A DNA stretch of 64,000 bases from Proteles cristata cristata (taxonomy: Eukaryota > Chordata > Mammalia > Carnivora > Hyaenidae), in contig JAESUZ010005462.1 of NCBI GenBank assembly GCA_017311185.1, positions 2,976,001 through 3,040,000 on the forward strand. Direction: 5' to 3'. The notes beneath the pieces were generated by a model. That model searched no databases and was not told the DNA's origin. It was given only the letters and a program-made list of their open reading frames with translations. The position numbers and the translations under genes are program-made. Each line of letters opens with the position of its first letter. Within the stretch, counting starts at the first letter, position 1. Of this stretch, positions 25,360-37,056 are shown one piece after another.

Positions 25360-26360
25360 TTTTATATAGTGCAAGAATCTTTTCTATAGCTTCCTTGACT
25401 GTATATGATCTCATTTATACTCTGTCTGGACACTTCTGTTCATGGAGCTGGCTGCCTTCACCAGCAGCCTGTTCTATGCTTGGACTGCTCTCTTGTCAGA
25501 AAAGTCTATATTAAACCCAAATCTACTTCTTTCTGATTTTCTATGCCATTGATTTTAGTTCTCTGTGACCCCCAAACTACACCAAAGTGTCTGTCCCTCT
25601 TTTTACATAACTTCCTTTTAAAATTTTGAATATAGCTTCAAATCTTCCCTTTTTTCTCTTAGTGCTTGGTGTATTGATGTCCCTTGTAGGATGTGGGTTT
25701 AGTGAAGCATATGGCACTCCAGGGCTACTGTCTTCTCTTTTCGTGCACTCTAGAATCATATTTGCTTTCTTAGCAGTCATACTGTGCTGTTGAGAGACAA
25801 TTAAAATGCCCAGTTTATCTCAGATACTTGGCCCATTCATCATGTTTCTTTCCTTCAGCCTTAGTTTTTATACTTTAATATTTGGACCTAGTGGAAGACT
25901 TCAGATTCACTTTGTTAAATTACCATCTTGTAGGTATAAGTTAATTTTTCCCACTCTATAGTGATTAAACAAATAGCTTTATTCTGTTTTACATTGTTCA
26001 TTATAATTGTAATCACTTCTAGGTATCATTTTCTAATGTGCTCAGCATGTTTTCTAAGCTTGTGTCCACTTCACTGATATGTGCATTGAACAGATGTCAG
26101 CAGAGCCCTTGTTGCATCCAACAGAATCTTCCCTGTGCAGATGTGTGTTGACACTGGTCTTTAGCTTCCTTTGGGAGTGCTCATTTAGCCGGTTTAGAAT
26201 CCCCGCCGTTTTCTCAAAACAAGGGCCTGCATTTCATTATCCTGTCTACATGAATATCATGAAGAACTTCATCGAGGCTTAAGATTATTGGGAATTATCC
26301 ACAGGACTCTTTCTTGAGAAATCTGTCTTCTACCATAAATACTGTTTTTCCATTATACCA
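25360..26360 (-). repeat. L3/CR1-like LINE relic
   Basis: A 1 kb stretch follows the order of the antisense L3/CR1 3' region: CAGCAGCCTGTTCTATGCTT, TTGCTTTCTTAGCAGTCATA, CATTGAACAGATGTCAGCAG and ACATGAATATCATGAAGAAC, each resembling successive conserved phrases of that family. It is heavily decayed with no open frame. L3 is among the oldest LINEs in mammals. The identification is from memory of the family pattern. Confidence 0.65.
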
Positions 26361-26562
26361 GGTCTTTAAAATTTTTTTGAATGAAAACATTTTTTTAATT
26401 GACAAAAGTAACAGCATTAGAGCAAATTTGTAATACAGAAAAGAGTTACCTAAAATCTTAACACTGGAACCTACATTTTGCTGTCTTGTTTTTTTCTGTT
26501 TTTATTCTTAGTCTGTTCATTTATATGGAACCATAGTAACATTCAAATTTTCATCTTTTTAG

Positions 26563-26718
26563 TTTTTTTATTTTAATTTTTTTTAATTTCCTTGCTTGTT
26601 TTCTTTTTTTTTTTTTTTTGGTTTGGAATCTCTATACCCAACCCAACATGGGGCTTGATCCCACAACCCTGAGATCAAGAGTTCTATGCCCTTCTCACTA
26701 AGCCAGCCAGGAGCCCTG
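26563..26718 (-). repeat. Short old CAN-SINE fragment
   Basis: T-rich tail, then GATCCCACAACCCTGAGATC (26657-26676) and the head CAGCCAGGAGCCCTG. The CT-rich middle is missing. Flanks CATCTTTTTAG / CATCTTTTTTAG look like a target duplication. The ACAACCCTGAGATCAAGAG wording is closer to the older carnivore-wide form than to the felid-specific copies. Confidence 0.75.
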
Positions 26719-26814
26719 CATCTTTTTTAGAATTAAAACTTTATAAAATGGTTCTTTTTGTTTTTCACAGTAAACATTCAGTGACCGCATAATCTTACAA
26801 GAGTCTTTCAATTT

Positions 26815-27042
26815 CGGGGCGCCTGGGTGGCTTAGTCGGTTAAGCGTCCGACTTTCGCTTAGGTCATGATCTCGCGGCTCGTGGGTTCGAGCCCCGCGTC
26901 GGGCTCTGTGCTGACTGCCAGCTCAGAGCCTGGAGCCTGTTTCAGTCTGTGACTCCCTCTCTCTCTGACCCTCCCCTGCTCACGCTGTCTCTCTCTCTCT
27001 CCTAGAAATAAATAAAACATTAAAAAAAAATTTAAAAAAAAA
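26815..27042 (+). repeat. Young CAN-SINE with perfect target-site duplication
   Basis: Target duplication AAGAGTCTTTCAATTT at 26799-26814 and 27043-27058. It is nearly identical to the 12778 copy over its whole body, including TTTCAGTCTGTGACTC and the CCTAGAAATAAATAAAACAT tail. It inserted about 100 bp from an older SINE on the opposite strand. Confidence 0.96.
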
Positions 27043-27058
27043 AAGAGTCTTTCAATTT

Positions 27059-28490
27059 GAAGAATCTTGCCTAATTTTTTTAACTTTATATTAAATTAAT
27101 ACTATAATTAAATTGCTTCTTGTACATTTTTATTATATTTGGATCTTCTCCCTGTCTATAATAGGTACTGTTATGCTCGTTAATTCTAGCTGTGGGATTA
27201 GTCTGAATCTGTGCTGAACATATGAAATGCCTTGGATATTTTTAAGACAAATCCATGTTTTTGTTTTTTTATCAATTTTTTCTTATTTTACAAAAAAAGA
27301 ATATATAACTAAAAAATCCTATTTTTTGGTCTGTTTATTTTTATTGTTTTTCAAATGTTTTCTTGTCTTCTTTAAATGTTAAAGAATGTTTTGTGGTCTT
27401 TGTAGACCTATTTTTCTTTTTAAAATAGAGATTTCTAAAAGCCCAGTAGGAATAGTGTAAGCCGAATATGTTTGAACTTAATTTTCAGTCCAGTTAATTA
27501 GATCTGCAAAGACTGGTCACATTGGAGATAGAGTTGGTGAGGCTCTAGGTTTTCTGCTTTGTCTTATTTTTATAGGTTTGGCATATATCAACGGACAAGT
27601 TTAACACACAGCCCAGAAATAGAATAAGCAATAATAATAATACAAATAGTATAAGTTCATATAATTGATAAATATTGGCTTAATATACATATCTCTCTGT
27701 ATTTCCTGACAAAATTCCAGTATCTTTACTTCTGTATCAAACATTCTGCATTATTTAGGATATTTATATTGCTATTAAATTAAAAATGTTTTTTTTCCCC
27801 CCGGGATGTCTAAAGTGCCCAACTTCTACTTACGAAGTTCTGGGTGAGCTTTTTGTTTTTACTGTCAAGAGAAATGCAGTTGGTTCTGAGTTTCTCCATT
27901 TCATTGTTAAGGGTATGTTTACAGTAGTTTTTTCTTCCATGCTCACTTATAGGAGTATCAGTGCTAGATCATCATCTTTATTTACTGTTAAGAGGCCTAA
28001 ACATGTCTCTATATTTCCTAGAACTATAGACTCTCAGTGTCTTAAAAAGTTATCTAGCCTGACTCACTATTTGACTGTCATCTGCATTTCTGAACATATC
28101 TATTGTCTACAACATGACAGGCTTTGACTATACCAGGTACTATATAGGTGCCAGCACAAGAAAAATAGATATGGTAGTCCTTATCATCATCTTGTTATCA
28201 CACTTTAGTATATGCAAATATTGTTAATTGAAGAACAGAAATAATGCTGCATGAGCTTTGATGAGGGAATGATTAATTCTAAGGATGAAGGGGTTTGATA
28301 AAAAGGGTGATGCCAAGGAAAATTGGAGAACAAGGGCCAGAATGTTCTTGGCTGTACTGTTGTTGTTCAGGGGCTAGAATGAAGTTGTGTTTTGCTAGGT
28401 AGAGAAGGGAACTTATTCAGAGAGAACAGAACAAGTTGAGGCTTGATTGTGTGAGGGTACATGCATGGGATACTCAGTAATATTAACAAG
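27059..28490. other. AT-rich intronic sequence, no gene
   Basis: T-rich text with no recognised family. A GA-rich patch at about 28245-28490 resembles the unresolved repeat texture seen at 6.0-6.8 kb. The 113-codon open frame at 27786-28127 shows no known domain and is not called. Confidence 0.5.
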
Positions 28491-28492
28491 TA

Positions 28493-28819
28493 CAATTGAC
28501 CCTTAAATAACACAGAGGTTAGGGGTATCAACCCCCCATGTAGTTAAAAATAGACATATAACTTTTGACTCCCCCAGATCTTAACTACTAATAACCTACT
28601 ATTGACTGGAAACCTTACCTATAACATAAACAATTGATTAACACATATTTGTATGTTATATATTATATATTGTATTACAGTAAAGTAAGCTAGAGAATAA
28701 AGTTTATCAAGAAATCATAAGAAAGAAGAAATACACTGACACTACTGTACTGTATCAAAAAACATCCATGTGTATGTGGACACAAGCAATTCAAACCTGT
28801 GTTGTTCAAGGGTCAACTG
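28493..28819. mobile_element. Tigger/pogo-like DNA transposon, nonautonomous
   Basis: Terminal inverted repeats CAATTGACCCTTAAATAACA (start) and TGTTGTTCAAGGGTCAACTG (end) pair with few mismatches. Both sides are flanked by TA, the target duplication of the Tc1/mariner-pogo superfamily. At 327 bp it is too short to code a transposase. It shares internal phrases (TAACCTACTATTGACTGGAA against TAGCCTACTGTTGAATGGAA) with the element at 52589. Confidence 0.82.
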
Positions 28820-30525
28820 TACAAGCTCAGAGAGTAGTTTAACTACTTTACTACTACAACATGTCATGGCAATCCATTTCATCCTCAGACAATTCTATTT
28901 GAAAATTTCTCCTCCTGTAGCCTGTTTTACATCCATTGTTTCTAGTTTTTTCCTTAGGAATTCATGTAAAACAATCCAATTATTTTGTTACATTTCTACT
29001 CTTTTAATTGAGAAAGGATTTTCCATGTACACACTGTTCCCTCTCCAGAGAAAGCCCTGACCTTCTCTTTTCATGGACATAATACTATTTTCTGTAGTTT
29101 TTCTTCTTATTATTTGGATTCAAGTTCCCAAAACTATCTTTATTCTTGTCTGCTTAACACATCCCATTTATTGTTATTTTTTGAAAGTGTAATAATGCTT
29201 AAAATTAAATACCTTATACCAGATTGCGGCTTGACTGATGTGGAAAGAAATAAGACTATCATTTTCTTTGTTTTAGTAACTAAATTTCTGTTTTTCAGAC
29301 CAAGATTGGGAAAGCCTATTTTAGACTGTCCCATTGTCCAGTCATATTAAATGCACTTAACTTGTAGCTCATGATCACTTGACTTTTATGGAGATCCTGA
29401 TAGTAAAAAACAAAAAAGAAAAATAAAAACTGGGTAGAATTTGAATACTTAGAATGGAAAATGTAGTAAGTTCAGTTCCTCTGAAAATGTTTTAATGTTT
29501 TTTGATCAGTTGAACTTGTTAAATGTATGTGTCTATGTGTTATATAGCTAAGGGTATTTTGGATTTCCTTTTGATATGTGCTGGTTTCGCATCCATCCAA
29601 ACATCTGGTGAGGATATTTCAAACCACATTGAGTTTTCTATCAGCATACTTTGAAAGTAAGCAATTCCAGCTAAACATTATGAAGTTTTCTATACTATAA
29701 ACCAAGAAGCAATTTAGTTGGCAACTCCAAAGTGGAATGTAGAATGAAAATGAAATGAGATAAATTCCCCCCAGCGGCAGTCCACAGTGTACACCCTAAA
29801 GAGATGAATGCTGATATTGTACATAAAGTATGCTTTATAAAAGATTGGAATTTCCAAATATTTATCATGGCAGTGTTTTATACTTAAATCACATAATGAA
29901 TATAGTGTCATTTTCCTTTTAGTTCTATTAGGCTGATAGTTTGAACTAATAAGTGATGAGACCTTGAAACTTCAGTTAAATCCTTCTTTGATGCTCTAAA
30001 GCATATATTCCATTTTAGTTGTGGAGGAGTTGTTCAAATTATTTTATGCCATTATAAACATAGTAAGAGTTCAGACATTTTAAAATATTTGTTTTAATTT
30101 GAACTAGTATCAGTATAAATCAGAGTACCATTTCAAAACCTTTTTGTTTTTATATCTTTATAATTAATATTAAGAATTTTTTGGTTTTTTGGTTTTGTTG
30201 TTCTAGGTTGTGATTGAAATCCTAGAAAGCAATGTAAAACAGGTCATTTTATAAATGTATGATTTTTAAAAATCTATTCTTGTTTATTCAGGTTGAATGT
30301 TGCTTTGAAAATTCAACAGATTTGTTGATACTTGGGATGTACATCATTAGGAGTATTTTCTATGTATTTGTTGGTTGGTGGCCTAATAAAATAATTTAGT
30401 TTTTAATGGTAAGTGACTTTGTTTATAACCATCAAATGAATATGTTAGTCTCAGTTTTGCAAATATTTAATATTCTCTAAGTATAGGAATTTCATATACT
30501 TGTTTCTCATTGCCAGCAGATTGGA

Positions 30526-30598
30526 CCACATATTTCCTTAGTTTACTATAATATTTTTTGGGCCACATATTTCCTTAGTTTACGACAATCTTTTTTGT
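30526..30598. repeat. 37-bp tandem duplication
   Basis: CCACATATTTCCTTAGTTTAC occurs at 30526-30546 and again exactly at 30563-30583. The sequence after each copy (a T run, then GGG or GTG) is also similar, giving a period of 37 bp. Confidence 0.85.
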
Positions 30599-31399
30599 GT
30601 ATAGAGATTTCGATTCATTGTTTTGTTCAATATCCAGGGATATTGAAGTCTAAATTATTTGTATCAAATCTTCTGCTTAAGACAGCTGAAAATACATGAT
30701 GAAAAATATCTTAAATCTGTTTAAAATAATTGAAGAACAAGATAGTAGGCAATAATCAGGCTATGGGAAATCTATGGGAAAGTAGAGTAGGTAAATCATA
30801 TATTCAGGCTGTTTTAACCCTGAGAATATTTACCCATTTGGCAAACTGGAACTTAGTTTTGTCAGTTTTGAATGTGATAAGAAAGATAGAAATCAAAAGA
30901 CTAAATCTTTAGATTCAGGATGGATTAAATATAAACCTTGTCTTTACCATTAGAAGATTCTACAGGAATAATTCTTTAGTGCTAAGTGGAGCACAGTTGA
31001 GGGGAGATTGCTGAGAAGTTGTAACCAAAAGTAGACCTTCAGGCATACTTTAAGCCTGGGATTTAGTGATAGGAGTTCAATAACTTGTAGCATTCCTAAA
31101 TTCCTGACAGGAGCTAACAAAATTCCTTTTGGGAGGAAGTTGCCATAAATAAGCCTCACAAATAATTTTACAAAGGCAATGAGCAGCACGTAGTAAAAAA
31201 TAACCAGGTACTCAAAGGAAAAAGTAATTTCTAATGAAACCTGTCTTCTCACATCTTCTTTCTTCTGTATCATGTATTGCTTCTGTTTTTCTTTCTCCTT
31301 CTCTTTTCTCTTTATTGGTATCTACTTTCCCTCCTTCAGTTTTGTAGCAGCCTAGAATTTTTCACTGAAAAGTATCCTCTATTTGGTAGACTCTCAAAG

Positions 31400-31840
31400 G
31401 ATTAGTTTCTCATTTCTGATGCTTTTGCTCTGGTTAAATCCTTCCTTACCATCTTACAAACAGTCTGTTGTTAGAGCCTTCTAGTTTACTTTAATTTTAC
31501 CTTTTCTTTCCACATTCAATAGTAAATTAGTTTCAGGCTAATTAAGTCCTTTCTGACAGTCCTTCAGTAGTTTCTCTGTGAAAATTCCATTTGATTTCCT
31601 TGTGAAAATAAAGGTAGGGCTGGGTATTAGAAATTAGGAAATGATTGAGAGCCATTTACTCATGATTCATTCCCATACTAGATTACTATATCACAAACTA
31701 ACCTACAAGCCCTTTGAAGAATGAGAGTTCTTTTATTTTGGTTTAGTGTTTGCACTGGCTCTTCGTATGGTGATGTGCACATTATAGTTGTTCAGCAAAT
31801 GATCACTGAATGAATTAATGACTAAGAGAAAGATAACTTT
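31400..31840 (+). repeat. L2 LINE relic
   Basis: Successive phrases resemble the L2 3' half, ending in CTACAAGCCCTTTGAAGAAT, GTTGTTCAGCAAATGATCAC and TGAATGAATTAATG, the L2 terminal pattern 'gtgctcaataaatatttgttgaatgaatg'. Confidence 0.65.
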
Positions 31841-31889
31841 GCTGAAAGAAATTGTGAGTTACTATGTAGGTTAAGGTTGATAGAACGAA

Positions 31890-32015
31890 CACTACTTTCA
31901 TTGGTACTTATGGTTTGTAGAACATTTTCCCATGTCTTCTCTATCTCTTTTTATCTTTATGCCAACCTTATGATACAGGCAAAGCAGATTCCTTTTATTG
32001 CCATTTTATAGGAAA
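31890..32015 (-). repeat. MIR fragment
   Basis: TATGCCAACCTTATGATACA, then TTGCCATTTTATAGGAAAGA, is the reversed MIR 'caaccctatgaggtaggtac...ccattttacagatgagg' block. Confidence 0.6.
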
Positions 32016-32105
32016 GATAGCTTCTAGCCAGCCTTTCCTTTTACAAATGTCACTTAGTTTAATTACAGAAGCATTAATGAAATACTATATCACTCACTTT
32101 CTGTT

Positions 32106-32330
32106 TGTTTTTTAAATTTTTTTATAGTTTATTTATTTTTGAGACAGAGAAGAGACAGAGCATGAGTGGGGGAGGGGCAGAGAGAGAGGGAGAAACAGAA
32201 TCCGAAACAGACTCCAGGTTCTGATCTGTCAGCACAGAGCCCGATGCAGAGCTCAAACCCATGAACTGTGAGATCTGACCTGATCTGATCTGATCAGATG
32301 CTTAACTGACCGAGCTACCCAGACACCCCC
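32106..32330 (-). repeat. CAN-SINE with internal GATCT expansion
   Basis: Perfect duplication CTCACTTTCTGTT at 32093-32105 and 32331-32343. Next to the B box, the usual GAGATCATGACCTGAGC is replaced by repeated GATCT/TGATC units at about 32271-32299, a local slippage specific to this copy. Confidence 0.93.
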
Positions 32331-32440
32331 CTCACTTTCTGTTCTTGACTGTGTGGTGTTGTTGTTGTTTTATGTCAGCTGCATTTTTTTTTTTCTGATT
32401 CCTGCTATGATTACTAATTTATCCTTATAACCTTGTCAAC

Positions 32441-32557
32441 ATTTGACCTTTTTCTTCCATAGTATTATAGTTAAAATGAATACTCCATATCACATTATAG
32501 TATCATTTGACCTTTTTCTTCCATATCATTATAGTAAAAGGAATACTGCTTATCACA
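32441..32557. repeat. 64-bp tandem duplication
   Basis: ATTTGACCTTTTTCTTCCAT occurs at 32441 and 32505, followed in both by TATAGT..AAA..GAATACT and TATCACA. Copies run about 32441-32494 and 32505-32557 with several differences, so the duplication is not recent. Confidence 0.85.
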
Positions 32558-32599
32558 GTGTTTTATTATGACTTTTTTTTTTTTTTTTTCATTTTGACC

Positions 32600-35500
32600 T
32601 TCTTTTTAATTGTCTCTCTTTTGGCCATTCCACTGTATGAGTAGTTATACTTTGAAGACACGTTAAGTAGATAAATCCTGAATTATTTGTTAAATCCATG
32701 GCTCCTTTTTCAGCTGTTTTGGGGTTAGGAAAAACAAAGACCTTATAAAATATGTCAACAGAGTATATTCAGTAAGACCAATAATAATCTTAGGACACAG
32801 AACTTGGATGATGTAGATGATTCACCTTGATTATAGAGACTTCACTCAACCTAAATTTTGGCAAAAATAAAAACTTCTTTGATGTTGATAATATTTAAGA
32901 ACAAAAAGTCAAACTGTGTTAAGTCTTGGGATCATTAAAAGTTCAAGATACAGAAGTTACTTGCAGTCTCATAGGAGAGGCAGTGGCACTCAGGGAACAC
33001 TGTAAAGTCACATGTGATTAAGTGCTAATGCATATAGTTTAATTAGCATAGTATGTATTGAGTGCCTACACTTTCCAGGAATTGAGGATCAGTGTAGCCA
33101 TCTGTGCTTATGTTTGAAAACTAAAGATGAAATGGTCTCTAAATCAAATTCAGTCTCTTCCTTTGGAGATTTCCTTAGTGAGATTTACATGAAAATTAAG
33201 GTTGGAGAGAATTCATGGCTACCAACTAATTATTTATTTTACCAATGTTGAGCTAACCTCCTCTCCTATAGGGAATTAGTATTCTTGGTAATTTGTTACA
33301 GTTACAAGGCCGAATCCTTCAACTTGAGGAAATCAATCTATAATTATCTGCAATCTATAATTATGTTATAGGTATCTGCAATACCTATGATGGAAAGAAG
33401 TAAAAAGTACCTACATTTTTCATACACAAAATAAATAGTTTTAATTTCTTTAAATAAAATTTTAAGGGCTGGCTATTGGTTAATTAAATGTACTTTTATT
33501 CAGGATTGAATTATGAAATGCTCTTTCTTTGTCATTCTCATCTGTTCCATTAGAACTTCCGTGGATCCCCCAAACCAAATCATTCTGGTTGGCGGCATCA
33601 GTATTGTATGAAGAACAATACCAAACATGTGCTTGTAGTGGGAATGGAAAAGCCTTTATGAGGCTAAGGCACTCAGATCCTCATAAATTACATCTGTGGT
33701 AATAATTCTTTAGTATTTTAGCTCAACATTTCAACAAGTTTTTTATGTTAATATTTGATTTGGAGCAATATTATGATTTTCCAAGTGATTTCTCTTATGG
33801 AAACTCTTGAGTACATGAAGGACACAGACAAATATTTCAGAGCTTTTTTATTGCTCTAGACAGCAGCAAACACATGGCAACAATAATGTACTAAAAGGAA
33901 AACTCTTATAGTCAGCCTGAACATTCTTTGTCAAAGCGCTTCTTTTATAATCTTGACCATAAAGGGCCTGGAAATGCACGCTACCACCTCTTCATTGTGT
34001 TATTCTCTGCCAGCACACAGCCCAGAAGGGAAATAAAACACATTTAACTGATGTGCACCAGCAGAATGAAGTCTATCAACAACTTTCTTTAAAATGTCTA
34101 TTATATGAATTGAAAAGTATATAAATGCTGGGAAGCAGCAGCCCTCATCACTACTATAAGAAGTTTCAAAGTCCCTGAGGTAGCTACAGAACCGCAGCTT
34201 TGGGGAGAATGACATCACTCTGGCTGCTCCTGATTGATTATTCTCTCGTGATGTAAATGGAGAAACTTCCTTGCCAGTGTGCTTTGAAAAGTCTGAATCT
34301 TGGTAAAGGATCCCTGTTGTATTACAATGATGGGAACCCAAGATAAGTGAGACATGATTTGCTCAGATAGAGTAGTTTCCTCAAGAGGCACAATTGCTGG
34401 GTAAATGGGCCTACATGGACAGTGTTGGACCCTTTGTTAGTACAGTGTTCTTCTAGGTGTCAGCTCTGGAAGAAAAGAAAGCATGTCTTTGGGATGACAT
34501 CTATTTTCCCCTGGGTAGATCAACCAAAGCCTGTTAAGTAGTGGAGGTCCCAGATTTGAATACTACAAAAATGCCTAAATTTCATGGTAGATTTTTCCTC
34601 TTCTGATGAGATTGGCACATGAAAAAGTAAGAGAAGTTAGAAGTAAGAACATATGATTGTTAAAAATGTAGATGCAAGATGGATGATGTTAATTCATGAT
34701 GAAATGTTACGATCTCATTTAAGAACATCATCCATTTATTTACTTGACATAGTGAGAAAACAAGCTTGATTGATTTGCTAGGTTAAGAAACTATAGATTA
34801 AAAAAAAGGGAAGAGAAAAATAAAAATAGTATGACCTATGTTATCAGTACCTGTGGAGATGGATAGAAGGGAAAGAGAAAAAGATGGAGATATGGGAGTG
34901 GGCCTGGCGTTATCTTAAAGATCTTAAAGGCAAGAAAAATAATTTTTGCTTCTTTCAAGAAAGAGAGAATAAGAAACTTAGAGTTCTCATGGTGTTGCTT
35001 AAACATTGTTGTAGAAGAGGTAAACTTTTCTAAATGTGAATGTGTTAGCTCAGAATGTTTTCCTAGGCTTTATTTGCTTTGCCTTGTAAAAACTGGTATA
35101 ACCTTGAAAAATTATAGGGTTGCTAGATTTTGTACTGACTGCTGAATTTGGTTATGGTTTTATGTGACTAATTGCAATGCTGGTTCTTTCACTTTAGCAG
35201 TGTTAGAAAATTTTCTGATGAAGGGAATGGCCCTCTCTGGTTTACTCAAACAATGTATAAACTAACCCTCTTACTTCTGGAAAGTTGAATTCAAGAATTT
35301 TATTTGGATTATTTTATTATAGTTACTTTCTGTTAAAATGAAGGGTAATTGGCTAATCTAGGATCTGGTAGCAATTTTAGAGATTGGAAAATTGGATCTC
35401 CATCTGCCACTTGAACAAATAAGCAGCTTCTCAAATGTACATCCAACCAGCATATTCAAATGGTGTATTCAGAGGTCTGCCTCTTGTTCACTGGTTTATT

Positions 35501-36760
35501 ATGGTCTCTACATGATTTAGAAAATCTGTCCCCTCCCTCAAATCTCCCAAACCCAGAAATATGGGCACTTCTACATTACAGGTAGAAGTACTTGGAAACA
35601 CATAAGCTTATGTGAAAAGTATCCATGAGGATGAAGGAAAAGATTAAAGTTACATAATCAAGAATAACTTCACTGTCTGACCTGAGACTTTGATCAGGAA
35701 AAGTAAGTTACCTATATGTAATATCCATGAGACATAATTTTGAGTAACATACTTATGTTTCAGTATTGTTTATTTTAGTGTTAGTTTTTTCTTTCTATGC
35801 AAGTTGAAATAATTTCTGTTAATATGGCACATTGTAATACCTACCCCCCAATTAACTGGAATGTTTTGATAAAAATAGACTCCCACTTGAATATTATCTG
35901 TAAAGAATCACTAGCAAAATGATAAATATACCTTAATTTAAAAATTACTTGATGATGGACTTGTCCAATAAACAGTAGTTATTTTTAAGAATACTAAAAT
36001 GGCCTGAAGATTTATGAGTGATGCGAGACCTTGTTGTAAAATCAAGGCAAAATTAGCTTTCAGAGGGCATAGACATGACCTTCAACTCCTAATCTAGAAG
36101 GTGTTGAGGCCACTATTTCAGAACAATTAAAATTAACCTAAGTGTCAGAAGGGATATATGGTTAATACTCTGAAGTGACATTTCCTTTTGAGTATACATG
36201 ATTTGAATCTTACTTCTAAATGGTTGCTTTGGATCTTATTTTTCTGCCCATTTCATTTAATTTTATAGTGCTATAGAATAACCCAAAGTGGTTTTTGTTA
36301 TTGTTTTCTTCAGGCTGTCACAGATACTTGAAGAGTTACAGGTTATCTAATAATGCCAGCTCTGGCTTGTGGGCAGTTAGTTTACATGTTGTAAGAGTTT
36401 TTCTGTTGTCTTGGGTGATCTAGGCTCAAGCTACATGGTAGAAAACAAAGGAAGTGTGACTAAGGAAGATATTGGTATTTGTTAAGTTCCTGATATTGGG
36501 TTGAAGACTTTGTATGTTAAATAGATAGAATCTTGTATTGATTACAGATCACCGTGTCTCGTTTCTATCTTCAGCCTATTATCCTTAGAGTACAGATTTG
36601 GCAAGTGATTTGTAGAAATTATTTATATTTTTTATGTGTAATTATCTGAAAAATTTGTGAATACTTGCATATTGCGTTTGATACAAGTGCTGATGTTTAA
36701 TGGGACTTCTAAAAAAGAAAGATTTACAGAAAATGAAATCTTTTTTAAAAAGGCATTTTA
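32600..36760. other. Mostly unique intronic sequence
   Basis: No SINE and no clear LINE or LTR in 4.2 kb. It contains the candidate conserved patch at 33890-34345. Open frames here (for example 34000-34341 on the minus strand) show no domain signature. Confidence 0.5.
33890..34345. promoter_or_regulatory. Unique, GC-elevated intronic patch (candidate element)
   Basis: A 450-bp block without repeats contains CTTTGTCAAAG (33927, inverted CTTTG/CAAAG arms), TGACATCA (34210, CRE-like), TGATTGAT (34231, the PBX-HOX consensus word) and ATGTAAAT (34251). It is compositionally distinct from the AT-rich flanks. Regulatory role is inferred. Confidence 0.22.
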
Positions 36761-36762
36761 AA

Positions 36763-36930
36763 GGGGGACCTGGGTGTCTCAGTCAGTTAAGCATCTGACT
36801 TCGGCTTGTGAGTTTGAGCCTCACATCGGGTTCTGTACTGACAACTCAGAACCTGGAGACTGCTTTGGATTCTGTGTCTCCATGCTGCTCACATTCTATG
36901 TCTCTCAAAAATAAATGAACATTAAAAAAG
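36763..36930 (+). repeat. CAN-SINE with internal deletion
   Basis: Head GGGGGACCTGGGTGTCTCAG, then the A box runs almost directly into TTGTGAGTTTGAGCC, so roughly 20 bases between the boxes are lost. The CT-rich region is also short. Tail CTCAAAAATAAATGAACATT. Confidence 0.88.
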
Positions 36931-37056
36931 ATATTTTTATGAAGAATAATTAGGTTTGAGTACTTACTAGTAACAGGTTGTTTAATTGTGGGTAAGGCTC
37001 TTAACCATTTTGAGGCTCAACTTTATTATTTGTCAGATTAAGAGGTTGGGTTAGAT

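Noticed and set aside
26380..26480. Possible LINE 3'-UTR fragment
   Set aside because: Resemblance (AAAGTAACAGCATTAGAGCA, TACAGAAAAGAGTTACC) is too short and vague to assign a family.
27786..28127. 113-codon plus-strand frame
   Set aside because: No recognisable motif; consistent with a chance frame in T-rich DNA.
34000..34341. 113-codon minus-strand frame
   Set aside because: No domain; it coincides with a patch better explained as possible noncoding conserved sequence.
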